A stretch of DNA of 12,254 bases, from assembly GCA_002492725.1 (NCBI GenBank), contig DLAF01000019.1:1816-14069 (forward strand), written 5' to 3'. The stretch comes from Lachnospiraceae bacterium UBA7054 (lineage in GTDB: Bacteria > Bacillota > Clostridia > Lachnospirales > Lachnospiraceae). A model generated the notes under the pieces. That model was not told the DNA's origin. It did no database searches and saw nothing but the letters and a program-made list of their open reading frames with translations. Position 1 is the stretch's first letter; each line of letters begins with the position of its first letter. This document shows positions 1 through 6,958 of this stretch, in pieces. Both the position numbers and the translations under genes were made by a program.

Positions 1-164
1 TGCCTTGCCTGGTTTGCCAGACGGTTGTAATGGTTGTAATATTCCATTGCATTGCGGTCGGTGGGATGGGTGTCCAGATAGAGGGACAGCTCGATGACTA
101 CGAAGCTTAAGACGCCGATATCGTGGAGCAGTTTTTCCTGCTCATTTACAAATTGTGTGTTCAT
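1..164 (-). CDS. cotJB: Spore coat protein CotJB, partial (N-terminal 54 codons)
   Basis: Small spore-coat component; the family works with CotJA and the catalase-like CotJC in the inner coat. The visible part reads MNTQFVNEQEKLLHDIGVLS and continues through a segment with SLYLDTHPTDRNAMEYY. The LYLDTHP-D signature and the preceding LL..I...F.V.EL helix are what I recognise as CotJB. The ATG at 164-162 overlaps the stop of cotJA as ATGA, so the two are probably translationally coupled. The gene is cut by the left edge of the window; the family is usually about 85-90 residues, so roughly 30-35 residues are missing. By known cotJ operon order, cotJC (a manganese-catalase-like protein) would be expected just beyond position 1, but it is not visible here. 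Confidence 0.9.
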   Translation of the reverse strand, partial: MNTQFVNEQEKLLHDIGVLSFVVIELSLYLDTHPTDRNAMEYYNHYNRLANQAR

Positions 165-334
165 TTCTTACAACATCTCCTTCCCGTAAATGGTTTGTCG
201 AGTTCCGGGAAGACAGTGCCGTTGCAGTAACCTTTTTCCAGATTCTCGCAGATTCCCTTGAAATGCTGCCAGGGTACATATGCCATCGCGACAGGGAATT
301 CGTCGCAGGGGTCCCTGAAAAGATAATCTTTCAT
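161..334 (-). CDS. cotJA: Spore coat-associated protein CotJA
   Basis: Small spore-coat protein of 57 residues, first gene of the cotJ operon, made in the mother cell in known spore formers. Recognised from FPVAMAYVPWQ (residues 13-23) and GTVFPELDKPFTG (39-51), both typical of CotJA; a basic, Cys-containing tail (GRRCCKK) ends it. I chose the ATG at 334 because GGAAAGGAAG lies just upstream; the same frame is open to a GTG at 370, but that codon sits inside a leader hairpin and has no good ribosome site. Its stop overlaps the cotJB start. A CATACTAT at 404-397 (minus strand) resembles a sigma-E -10 element, which would suit a cotJ operon, but I see no matching -35, so promoter assignment is weak. 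Confidence 0.88.
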   Translation of the reverse strand: MKDYLFRDPCDEFPVAMAYVPWQHFKGICENLEKGYCNGTVFPELDKPFTGRRCCKK

Positions 335-350
335 GCGCTTCCTTTCCAGT

Positions 351-372
351 GTGTGGAAAATCTTCTCCACAC
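351..372 (-). promoter_or_regulatory. Leader hairpin just upstream of the cotJA ribosome site
   Basis: In the cotJA transcript sense, GTGTGGA pairs with TCCACAC (7 bp, 8-nt loop), ending a few bases before the GGAAAGGAAG ribosome site. It could affect initiation or mRNA stability. No U-run follows, so it is not an intrinsic terminator. The role is inferred only. Confidence 0.4.
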
Positions 373-490
373 GAATTTCATGTGTTTTTTAGTAATATAG
401 TATGTTATAATCACCTAAGTGTGTAGGTTGAAAAAGACACAGAATTTTCACAATTTAAACGGATTACTGACACATTTTCCCAGTATAGTA

Positions 491-546
491 GTGTGCGAAG
501 TACTAAGTCTCACACAGGAGAATTCCTAAAAAGCGGCATTCTCCGC
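491..546 (+). repeat. Two-hairpin palindromic element, degenerate copy
   Basis: First hairpin: GTGTG at 491-495 with CACAC at 511-515, extended by a GA/TC pair after one mismatch. Second hairpin: GGAGAATTCC (517-526) with GGCATTCTCC (535-544), 9 of 10 pairs, 8-nt loop. The second hairpin and the GCA after it closely match the one at 5436-5465. Both copies sit 30 or so bases before a start codon. No U-run follows, so it is not a normal terminator. The rest of the 335-578 gap shows AT-rich sequence and no promoter I would defend for the ABC operon. Confidence 0.55.
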
Positions 547-578
547 ATTGATTTATATGAGTAAGGGAGGAATTGGAA

Positions 579-1655
579 TTGATACAGGTGGAACACTTGG
601 TAAAGCGATACGGCGGACGCACGGCGGTAGATGATCTGACATTTACCCTGGAGCCGGGCGGGATATACGGGTTTCTGGGACCTAACGGCGCGGGGAAATC
701 CACAACGATGAATGTGATGACGGGCTATATAGCGGCCGACGGGGGCAGGGTTATCATTGACGGTCATGATATTTTGCGCAATCCGATCGCGGCAAAGTCC
801 TGCATCGGTTATCTGCCGGAGGTACCGCCGCTGTATACAGATATGACAGTACGGGAATTTCTGCTGTTTGCGGCACAGTTAAAGCTTGTGCCCAAACGGG
901 ACAGAAAAGAACAGATAGAGATGCTTTTGGAGAAGCTTTCGCTTTCTGAGGTGAGCGGACGACTGATCCGCAATCTTTCTAAAGGATACAGACAGAGGGT
1001 GGGGTTGGCACAGGCACTCGTGGGCAATCCGAAGGTATTGATTTTAGATGAGCCCATGGTTGGTCTTGACCCGAAACAGATCATAGAGATGCGGGAACTG
1101 ATTAAGTCACTTGCAGGGGAGCATACGGTTATTTTGAGCTCCCACATTCTCTCGGAGGTCAGCGCGGTCTGTGACCATATCCTGATCCTGTCGGGAGGGA
1201 AACTGATGGCAAGCGGGTCTCCGGAGGAACTGCAGCAGATGATGCAGGGCAAGACAGCGCTTACCGTGACTGTGATTGGAGAGAAAGAGCAGGCTGAGGC
1301 AGTGCTTGCGCAGATGGAAGAGGTCACGCAGTATCACTTCGAAGCAGGCGAAGAGGAAGGCAGTATTGTGATTCACATAGAGACAAAGGAAGATGCGGAT
1401 ATCCGCAAAGCGTTATCCGTGGCGCTTGCCGGGGCAGGAATGCCGATTTTGTCCATGAGCCGTTCGGAGAGGTCATTAGAAGACATTTTCCTGGAGCTGA
1501 CGGAGGCCGGGCCTGAAGTGGAAATGGAAGAGGAAGCAGGATCAGAAGATGAAATGGAAATGGAAGAGAAACCGGAGGCCGGGCCTGTAAGTGAAATAGG
1601 AATCGAAGAGGAGCCGGAGACGGAAGGAGGTGAGCGTGATGGCAGCGATTTATAA
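579..1655 (+). CDS. ABC transporter ATP-binding protein (GldA/NatA-like)
   Basis: Cytoplasmic ATPase that should power the membrane protein encoded next to it. Motifs (numbered from the TTG at 579): Walker A GPNGAGKS at 34-41, YLPEVPPLY in the Q-loop region near 78-86 (Glu in place of Gln, common in this subgroup), signature LSKGYRQR at 133-140, Walker B VLILDEP at 153-159, D-loop GLD at 162-164, H-loop His189. Start: AAGGGAGG at 563-570 lies 8 bases from TTG 579 but only 2 from the upstream in-frame TTG 573, so 579 is preferred (358 residues). The last ~50 residues (from about 309) are a Glu/Met/Gly/Pro-rich acidic tail with an internal EAGP repeat, not part of the normal fold. The end overlaps the next gene by 17 bases. 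The substrate is unknown. Confidence 0.9.
   Translation: MIQVEHLVKRYGGRTAVDDLTFTLEPGGIYGFLGPNGAGKSTTMNVMTGYIAADGGRVIIDGHDILRNPIAAKSCIGYLPEVPPLYTDMTVREFLLFAAQLKLVPKRDRKEQIEMLLEKLSLSEVSGRLIRNLSKGYRQRVGLAQALVGNPKVLILDEPMVGLDPKQIIEMRELIKSLAGEHTVILSSHILSEVSAVCDHILILSGGKLMASGSPEELQQMMQGKTALTVTVIGEKEQAEAVLAQMEEVTQYHFEAGEEEGSIVIHIETKEDADIRKALSVALAGAGMPILSMSRSERSLEDIFLELTEAGPEVEMEEEAGSEDEMEMEEKPEAGPVSEIGIEEEPETEGGERDGSDL
1501..1644 (+). repeat. Imperfect 72-bp (24-codon) duplication in the ATPase tail
   Basis: CGGAGGCCGGGCCTG occurs identically at 1501-1515 and 1573-1587, exactly 72 bases apart and in frame. The sequence after each copy is similar but diverged (Glu-rich codons, GAAATGGAAGAGG-like). 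The repeat encodes EAGP followed by acidic residues. The second unit runs into the ribosome site of the following gene. Confidence 0.6.
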
Positions 1656-3762
1656 GAGAGAACTGAAATCCTATTTTTACTCCTTCACAGGCTGGCTTTT
1701 TATCGCGGTGAACCTTTTTTTGATGGGGCTTTATATTGAGGTCTACAATATGCTGATGGGCTATCCGACGATTTCCTATGTACTTGAAAGTGTCATTTTT
1801 ATCTTTCTGCTGACTGCGCCGGTGCTTACCATGCGCACGCTTTCAGAGGAACGGAAAAATAAGACGGACCAGCTTTTGCTCACGGCGCCGGTCTCGGTGG
1901 GCGGTATCGTGCTGGGGAAATTTCTGGCGCTGGAGACGGTGCTGCTTGTGCCGACGGCATTTATGGGGATCCTGCCGCTTTGTCTTACACGGGGCGGCGA
2001 GGTGCAGTTTGGCATGTCTTACTCCGCTCTTCTGGGATTTTATCTGTATGGATCGCTGGCGCTGTCCGTAGGACTTTTTCTTTCCTCTCTGACGGAGAGC
2101 GTGGTGATTGCTGCAGTGCTTTCCTTTGGCGCGCTGTTTTTAGGTTACATCATGTCGGGAATCTCAAGTCTGCTTACCTCCATGGGCACGACGGCGTTTA
2201 CGACCGTTTTGGCACGCGTCCTGTCGTGTTTTGACATGGTGGGACGGTTTGGGACACTGGCGTCCGGTTATTTTGAGGTGGAGGCGGTGGTTTACTATTT
2301 GACGGCTATAGCGCTCGCGCTGTTTTGTACGGTACAGTCCATCCAGAAACGCCGGTACCGCATTGCGGGAGGCGGGATCCGTCTGAGCGCCTACAGTGTA
2401 TCGGGAATCGTGCTGGCCGTTGGATTGACCGTAGCGATCAATATCGGTTTGAATTATGTGCCTGAGCGCTATTCCTCTTTTGATCTGACCGAGAATAAGC
2501 GCTTTGCCCTGATGGAGGAGACCAAAACTTTTTTGGATGGGATGACGGAAGATGCGACGATCTATGTGCTTGCCGAGGAGGACGGCGGGGACGCGGACCT
2601 TCAAAAGACGCTGGAACGGATGAAGGAGCAGACGGGACATCTAAGGGTAAAGTATGTCAGTCCCGCAAAGAATCCGAATTTTTATCAGCAGTATACCACG
2701 CAGAACCCTGCATCAGGAAGTCTCATCGTGGAGGGAGCAAAGCGGAGCAAGGTCGTGGATTACGGAGATATTTATGTTTCTGAATTTAATTATTCTACTT
2801 TGAGCAATGACGTTACTGGCTATGACGGAGAAGGACAGATCGTATCCGCTCTCGCTTATGTAACGAAGGAGGATGTCCCCAAATTTTATGCGGTTGGGGG
2901 ACATGGAGAACTGGCATTAGAGGATAGATTCGTAAAGGCGATGGAAAAGGAGAATATTTCTTGCGAACAGCTCATGCTTTATTCTGTGGATGAAATCCCG
3001 GAGGATGCGCAGGGACTGATCCTCAATGCGCCCACGGGTGATTTTTCCAAAGAAGATGCCGATAAGGTGATCGCTTATCTGGAAAAGGGCGGAAACGCGT
3101 TGATCGTTTCCACTTTGACGGAAGGGGAAATGACGAATTTTCAAAGCATTCTTGGTTTCTATGGGATAGCGGACGCAAAGGGTACCATCGTGGAGACGGA
3201 CAAGGAATATTTTTATCAGAATCCCTATTATCTGGTGCCGATGATCGCGCAAAGCGATATAACGGCTTCCCTGCACAATGAACTGGTCTTCGCGCCGTTT
3301 GCGAGAGGGCTGCTCTACGACGAGGAAGAGATGGAGACCAGCTATACACCGCTTCTGACGACCAGTGACAGTGCTTATTCCAAGAGCAATGTCACAGAGG
3401 GGAGCGGTTATGAAAAAGAAGAGGGGGATATTGACGGTCCTTTCGTAGTGGCGCTGGAAGTGGAGAAGCCGGCAGCGGACGAAAAGGTCTCAAAAGCCTG
3501 TGTGATAGGAGGAGAAAGCCTTTTTACCACGATGGCGGATGATGTGGTGCCGGGGAATAACGTAAAACTCTTTGTGAGCATGATCAGCGCGATGGCGGAT
3601 CAGGAATCGGCGGTAGCCGTGCCGGTAAAGAGCCTTGTTATGACGAATTTGGTATTTAATGCACAGACGATCGTGAGCGTGTCGATCCTCTGCGTGATCG
3701 TGATCCCGTTGGCGGCGCTTGTTACAGGACTTGTGATCTGGCTTCGCAGAAGAAGGAAATAG
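1639..3762 (+). CDS. Fused ABC-2 permease (GldF-like) and GldG-family protein
   Basis: Membrane partner of the ATPase just upstream. Residues ~1-240 form an ABC-2-type permease with about six hydrophobic spans (near 18-40, 47-65, 84-115, 127-150, 153-180, 214-233) and the family-like start AAIYKRELKSYF. A further span at ~253-272 opens the GldG-like half: YSSFDLTENKRFAL (278-291), a long extracytoplasmic region with GHGE at 421-424, then a last span at ~678-700 and a basic end RRRRK. Start: AAGGAGG at 1624-1630 is 8 bases before ATG 1639; upstream in-frame GTGs at 1630 and 1636 are too close. In many genomes GldF and GldG are separate genes, and a DUF4340 gene often follows; here they are one polypeptide (707 residues) and no DUF4340 gene follows. 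Substrate unknown. Confidence 0.85.
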   Translation: MAAIYKRELKSYFYSFTGWLFIAVNLFLMGLYIEVYNMLMGYPTISYVLESVIFIFLLTAPVLTMRTLSEERKNKTDQLLLTAPVSVGGIVLGKFLALETVLLVPTAFMGILPLCLTRGGEVQFGMSYSALLGFYLYGSLALSVGLFLSSLTESVVIAAVLSFGALFLGYIMSGISSLLTSMGTTAFTTVLARVLSCFDMVGRFGTLASGYFEVEAVVYYLTAIALALFCTVQSIQKRRYRIAGGGIRLSAYSVSGIVLAVGLTVAINIGLNYVPERYSSFDLTENKRFALMEETKTFLDGMTEDATIYVLAEEDGGDADLQKTLERMKEQTGHLRVKYVSPAKNPNFYQQYTTQNPASGSLIVEGAKRSKVVDYGDIYVSEFNYSTLSNDVTGYDGEGQIVSALAYVTKEDVPKFYAVGGHGELALEDRFVKAMEKENISCEQLMLYSVDEIPEDAQGLILNAPTGDFSKEDADKVIAYLEKGGNALIVSTLTEGEMTNFQSILGFYGIADAKGTIVETDKEYFYQNPYYLVPMIAQSDITASLHNELVFAPFARGLLYDEEEMETSYTPLLTTSDSAYSKSNVTEGSGYEKEEGDIDGPFVVALEVEKPAADEKVSKACVIGGESLFTTMADDVVPGNNVKLFVSMISAMADQESAVAVPVKSLVMTNLVFNAQTIVSVSILCVIVIPLAALVTGLVIWLRRRRK

Positions 3763-3803
3763 GTGCGGCTAACGTTCATGCAAGGAGGAGACTGGCGTAA
3801 ATA

Positions 3804-3832
3804 TTGACTTCCCGCTCAGATTAGATTAAAAT
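3804..3832 (+). promoter_or_regulatory. Sigma-A-type promoter for the hydrogenase gene
   Basis: TTGACT at 3804-3809 and TAAAAT at 3827-3832 with a 17-base spacer, 38 bases before the start codon. This is a near-consensus housekeeping promoter and makes the hydrogenase independent of the ABC genes. I see no terminator between 3763 and the promoter. Confidence 0.75.
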
Positions 3833-3870
3833 AAAAGAGCTGCCACGGTTATTTTGAATGGAGAAGTCAT

Positions 3871-5370
3871 ATGAGAGGAATCGATACGCAGGTTCGCAAG
3901 AACAGAAGACGTATTTTTAAGGAGGTAGCGCATCTGGCCTATCATTCGGAGAATCTGAAGGATGATATCGAGGCGCTTCCCTACAAAATCGTGGACTATG
4001 ACGAGTCCGAGTATGAGAATATCTACAGAGAACGCGCCATTGTACGTGAACGGATTCGACTGGCCATGGGGCTTTCCCTTAGGCCGGAAAATGTTCCCGT
4101 GCATCTGACACAGGGGCTTCAGGAGAGCAATATCTCCGAAAAGTATTACGAGCCGCCGTTGATGCAGGTGATTCCCTCGGCTTGTAATGCCTGTCCGGAG
4201 AACAGTTATTACGTGACGGACCGGTGTATGGGTTGTGTAGCGCATCCTTGCCGCGAGGTCTGTCCCAGAGGCGCGATTTCCATGGTGAACGGCCATTCCG
4301 TGATCGATCCGGAGAAGTGTATCAAGTGCGGTAAATGTAAGGCAGTCTGCCCGTATGATGCCATTTCTCATCAGGTGAGGCCGTGTGCGGGTGCCTGTGG
4401 GGTGAATGCGATCAAAAATGATGAAAAGGGCCGCGCAGTCATAGACAATGATCTCTGTGTTTCCTGCGGACAGTGTATGGTTAACTGTCCTTTCGGCGCG
4501 ATTGCGGACAAGTCGCAGATATTCCAGCTGATTCGTGCGCTGCAGACAGGGGAAAAGATCATTGCGCAGGTGGCGCCGGCTTTTGCGGGACAGTTTGGTC
4601 CGGACGTGACGCCCGATATGTTAAAGACAGCTTTAAAGGAGCTTGGATTTTACGATGTATACGAGACGGCAGTGGGCGCGGATATGGGAGCCATCGCGGA
4701 GGCCGAACACTATGCAAAGGAAGTGGCTACGGGAAAGCAGCCCTTCAGCCTGACGTCCTGCTGTCCTTCCTGGTCTGTGCTTGCCAAGAAATTCTTCCCG
4801 GAGACCATAGATAAGATTTCCAATGCGCTTACGCCCATGGTGGCGACGGCGAGGGTGATCAAGGAGGAGTATCCGGACGCGAGAGTGGTCTTTATCGGCC
4901 CTTGTGCGTCGAAAAAGCTGGAGGCATCCCGCAGGACGATCCGTTCCGATGTGGATTTCGTGATTACGTTTGAGGAGCTGACGGGGATTTTTGAAGCGAA
5001 AGGAATCTTTTTGGAACAAATCCAAGCGCTGGATACGCTTGGCGGCGCAACAGGCGCGGGGCGCGGTTACGGCGTAGCGGGCGGTGTGGCAAGCGCCATT
5101 GAGGAGTGCGTGAGAGAGTATTATCCCGATGTGGAGGTACACATCGAACATGCGGAGAGCCTGTCCGAGTGTAAAAAGATACTGATGTTAGCCAAGGCCG
5201 GTAAAAAAACCGGTTGTCTGATCGAGGGCATGGCCTGTCCCGGCGGCTGTGTGGCGGGTGCGGGCACGAACATTGCAATCCCTGCGGCAGCGAAGGCGGT
5301 AGCGTCCTTCAAGGAAGCTGCAGCGGAGAAGATACCCGATCCGAGCATGCACCAGAAACGAATCGAGTGA
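3871..5370 (+). CDS. Monomeric ferredoxin-type [FeFe] hydrogenase
   Basis: Catalyses reversible proton reduction to H2, normally using reduced ferredoxin to dispose of electrons during fermentation; soluble, 499 residues. The N-terminal ~100 residues match no domain I know. Cys105/108/119/122/127/131 form an unusual Cys-rich segment, followed by ferredoxin-like CIKCGKCKAVCP (150-161), a CAGAC pair (172/176) and CVSCGQCMVNCP (196-207). H-cluster motifs are all present: TSCCPSW (295-301), GPCASKK (343-349) and EGMACPGGC (452-460), giving cluster ligands Cys298, Cys345, Cys456, Cys460 and the proton-transfer Cys297. The second motif has Gly where classical enzymes have Met (MPC), which points to a non-group-A type, perhaps group B. 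GGAGAAG at 3860-3866 precedes the ATG. No HydE/F/G maturase gene is in the window. Confidence 0.93.
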   Translation: MRGIDTQVRKNRRRIFKEVAHLAYHSENLKDDIEALPYKIVDYDESEYENIYRERAIVRERIRLAMGLSLRPENVPVHLTQGLQESNISEKYYEPPLMQVIPSACNACPENSYYVTDRCMGCVAHPCREVCPRGAISMVNGHSVIDPEKCIKCGKCKAVCPYDAISHQVRPCAGACGVNAIKNDEKGRAVIDNDLCVSCGQCMVNCPFGAIADKSQIFQLIRALQTGEKIIAQVAPAFAGQFGPDVTPDMLKTALKELGFYDVYETAVGADMGAIAEAEHYAKEVATGKQPFSLTSCCPSWSVLAKKFFPETIDKISNALTPMVATARVIKEEYPDARVVFIGPCASKKLEASRRTIRSDVDFVITFEELTGIFEAKGIFLEQIQALDTLGGATGAGRGYGVAGGVASAIEECVREYYPDVEVHIEHAESLSECKKILMLAKAGKKTGCLIEGMACPGGCVAGAGTNIAIPAAAKAVASFKEAAAEKIPDPSMHQKRIE

Positions 5371-5462
5371 GTGAAAAGAACTTCTAGCCACTCACAGCAG
5401 AGGCTGTTTCGTGGAGAAGTTCTATTTTTCACTCAAGAGAATGCCAAAATACGGCATTCTCT
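5369..5462 (+). repeat. Two-hairpin palindromic element between hydrogenase and gltX
   Basis: Extended hairpin 1: 5369-5385 pairs with 5415-5434 (17 bp with one 3-nt bulge), then CCAC/GTGG (5388-5391 with 5411-5414), then ACAGC/GCTGT (5394-5398 with 5403-5407) around an AGAG loop. Hairpin 2: AGAGAATGCC (5436-5445) with GGCATTCTCT (5453-5462), 10 perfect pairs, 7-nt loop. Hairpin 1 begins inside the hydrogenase stop codon. No U-run follows either stem. It may be a REP/MITE-like repeat or a structured RNA in a hydrogenase-gltX transcript; a diverged relative lies at 491-546. The remaining bases to 5494 hold only the gltX ribosome site. Confidence 0.7.
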
Positions 5463-5494
5463 GCAAATATCAAATATAGAAGGAAGTTACAATC

Positions 5495-6958
5495 ATGGAG
5501 AAGATAAGAACAAGATATGCGCCGAGTCCGACAGGGATGATGCACGTGGGAAATCTGCGGACGGCGTTATATGAATTTTTGATCGCAAAACATGAGGGCG
5601 GGGTGTTTATGCTCCGCATTGAGGATACGGATCAGGAGCGTTTTGTCGAAGGCGCGACGGAAATGATATACCGTACGCTGAAAACCACCGGTATGATTCA
5701 CGATGAGGGACCGGACAAAGACGGCGGTTATGGGCCTTATGTGCAGAGTGAGCGCGTGAAAACCGGCATCTATATGGATCATGCAAAGAAGCTGATCGAA
5801 AAAGGGGAAGCGTATTATTGCTTCTGCGATAAGGAGCGGCTTGCGTCCTTAAAGACGGAAGTGGTGGAAGGTAAGGAAATCAGTATTTATGATAAGCACT
5901 GTCTGCACCTTTCCAAAGAGGAAGTGGAGGCAAATCTGGCGGCGGGCAAGCCCTTTGTCATCCGGCAGAACAATCCGACGGAAGGTTCCACCACCTTTCA
6001 CGATGAGCTTTACGGGGATATCACGGTAGAGAACGCCGAGCTTGACGATATGATCCTTATTAAGTCTGACGGTTATCCAACCTATAATTTTGCCAATGTG
6101 GTGGACGATCATGTTATGAATATCACGCATGTGGTGCGGGGAAACGAGTATCTTTCCTCCTCACCGAAATACCAGCGTCTGTACGACGCTTTTGGCTGGG
6201 AGAGCCCGGTGTATGTGCATCTGCCGCTGATTACGGGCGAGGATCACAAGAAACTGGCAAAGAGAAGCGGAAATGCCTCCTATATCTTTGAGGAAATGAT
6301 CAAGAGCGGGTTCCTTTCGGAGGCGGTGGTGAATTATATCGCGCTGCTGGGATGGAGTCCGGAGGACAACCGCGAGTTTTTCACCCTCGAGGAACTAATC
6401 CGCGAATTTGATTATCACAGGATCAGCAAGTCTCCTGCGGTGTTTGACTATGCGAAGCTGAAATGGATGAACGGGGAATATTTGAAGGCCATGGATTTTG
6501 ACCGCTTTTATGAGATGGCCGAGCCTTATCTGAAAGAGGCGGTAAAGAAGGATTACGACTTAAAAAAGATTGCCGCCATGGTCAAGACCAGGATCGAGAT
6601 CTTTCCGGATATCAAAGAGCATGTGGACTTTTTTGATGCGCTGCCGGATTATGACGTGTCGATGTACACGCATAAGAAGATGAAGACGAATGCGGAGACT
6701 TCCCTTGCGGTGCTAAAGGAATTGCTGCCGATTCTGGAGGCGCAGGAGGATTATACAAACGATGCGCTTTATGCGGCTCTTTCCGCCTATGTGGAGGAGA
6801 AGGGTTATAAAAACGGCTATGTGATGTGGCCTGTGAGAACTGCCGTTTCCGGCAAGCAGATGACGCCGGGCGGAGCGACGGAACTGATGGAGGTTTTGGG
6901 AAAGGAAGAATCCCTTGCGCGGATTAGAAAAGGGATTGCAATGCTTGAGCAGACTTAA
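5495..6958 (+). CDS. gltX: Glutamyl-tRNA synthetase
   Basis: Class I aminoacyl-tRNA synthetase that charges tRNA(Glu) with glutamate in the cytoplasm. The Rossmann fold starts with RTRYAPSPTGMMHVGN; the HIGH-type motif is HVGN at 17-20 and the KMSKS-type loop is KLAKR at 253-257. A CxC...CxH set (Cys109, Cys111, Cys136, His138) matches the zinc site of known bacterial GluRS. The C-terminal ~150 residues are the helical anticodon-binding part. 487 residues is normal. The ATG at 5495 follows GAAGGAAG. No T-box motif was found upstream, and no convincing separate promoter, so it may be read from the hydrogenase promoter through the palindromic element. Whether it also charges tRNA(Gln) cannot be told from this window. 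Confidence 0.97.
   Translation: MEKIRTRYAPSPTGMMHVGNLRTALYEFLIAKHEGGVFMLRIEDTDQERFVEGATEMIYRTLKTTGMIHDEGPDKDGGYGPYVQSERVKTGIYMDHAKKLIEKGEAYYCFCDKERLASLKTEVVEGKEISIYDKHCLHLSKEEVEANLAAGKPFVIRQNNPTEGSTTFHDELYGDITVENAELDDMILIKSDGYPTYNFANVVDDHVMNITHVVRGNEYLSSSPKYQRLYDAFGWESPVYVHLPLITGEDHKKLAKRSGNASYIFEEMIKSGFLSEAVVNYIALLGWSPEDNREFFTLEELIREFDYHRISKSPAVFDYAKLKWMNGEYLKAMDFDRFYEMAEPYLKEAVKKDYDLKKIAAMVKTRIEIFPDIKEHVDFFDALPDYDVSMYTHKKMKTNAETSLAVLKELLPILEAQEDYTNDALYAALSAYVEEKGYKNGYVMWPVRTAVSGKQMTPGGATELMEVLGKEESLARIRKGIAMLEQT

Noticed and set aside
406..411. TATAAT as a plus-strand promoter for the ABC operon
   Set aside because: No acceptable -35 at 16-18 bases upstream, and a 170-base leader would follow; AT-rich chance match is likely.
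809..1327. Minus-strand open frame (172 codons) opposite the ABC ATPase
   Set aside because: It is the antisense shadow of a gene with clear Walker and signature motifs; its product resembles no family.
3826..4371. Minus-strand open frame (181 codons) opposite the hydrogenase
   Set aside because: It lies opposite the ferredoxin motifs and across the hydrogenase promoter, and has no ribosome site or recognisable product.
5436..5462. Perfect 10-bp stem as an intrinsic terminator for the hydrogenase
   Set aside because: It is followed by CTGCAAATATC-like sequence rather than a T-run, and the stem is not GC-rich.
5371..5494. T-box or other amino-acid-responsive leader for gltX
   Set aside because: No AGGGTGG-type antiterminator motif and no terminator with a U-run; the structure is better described as a palindromic element.
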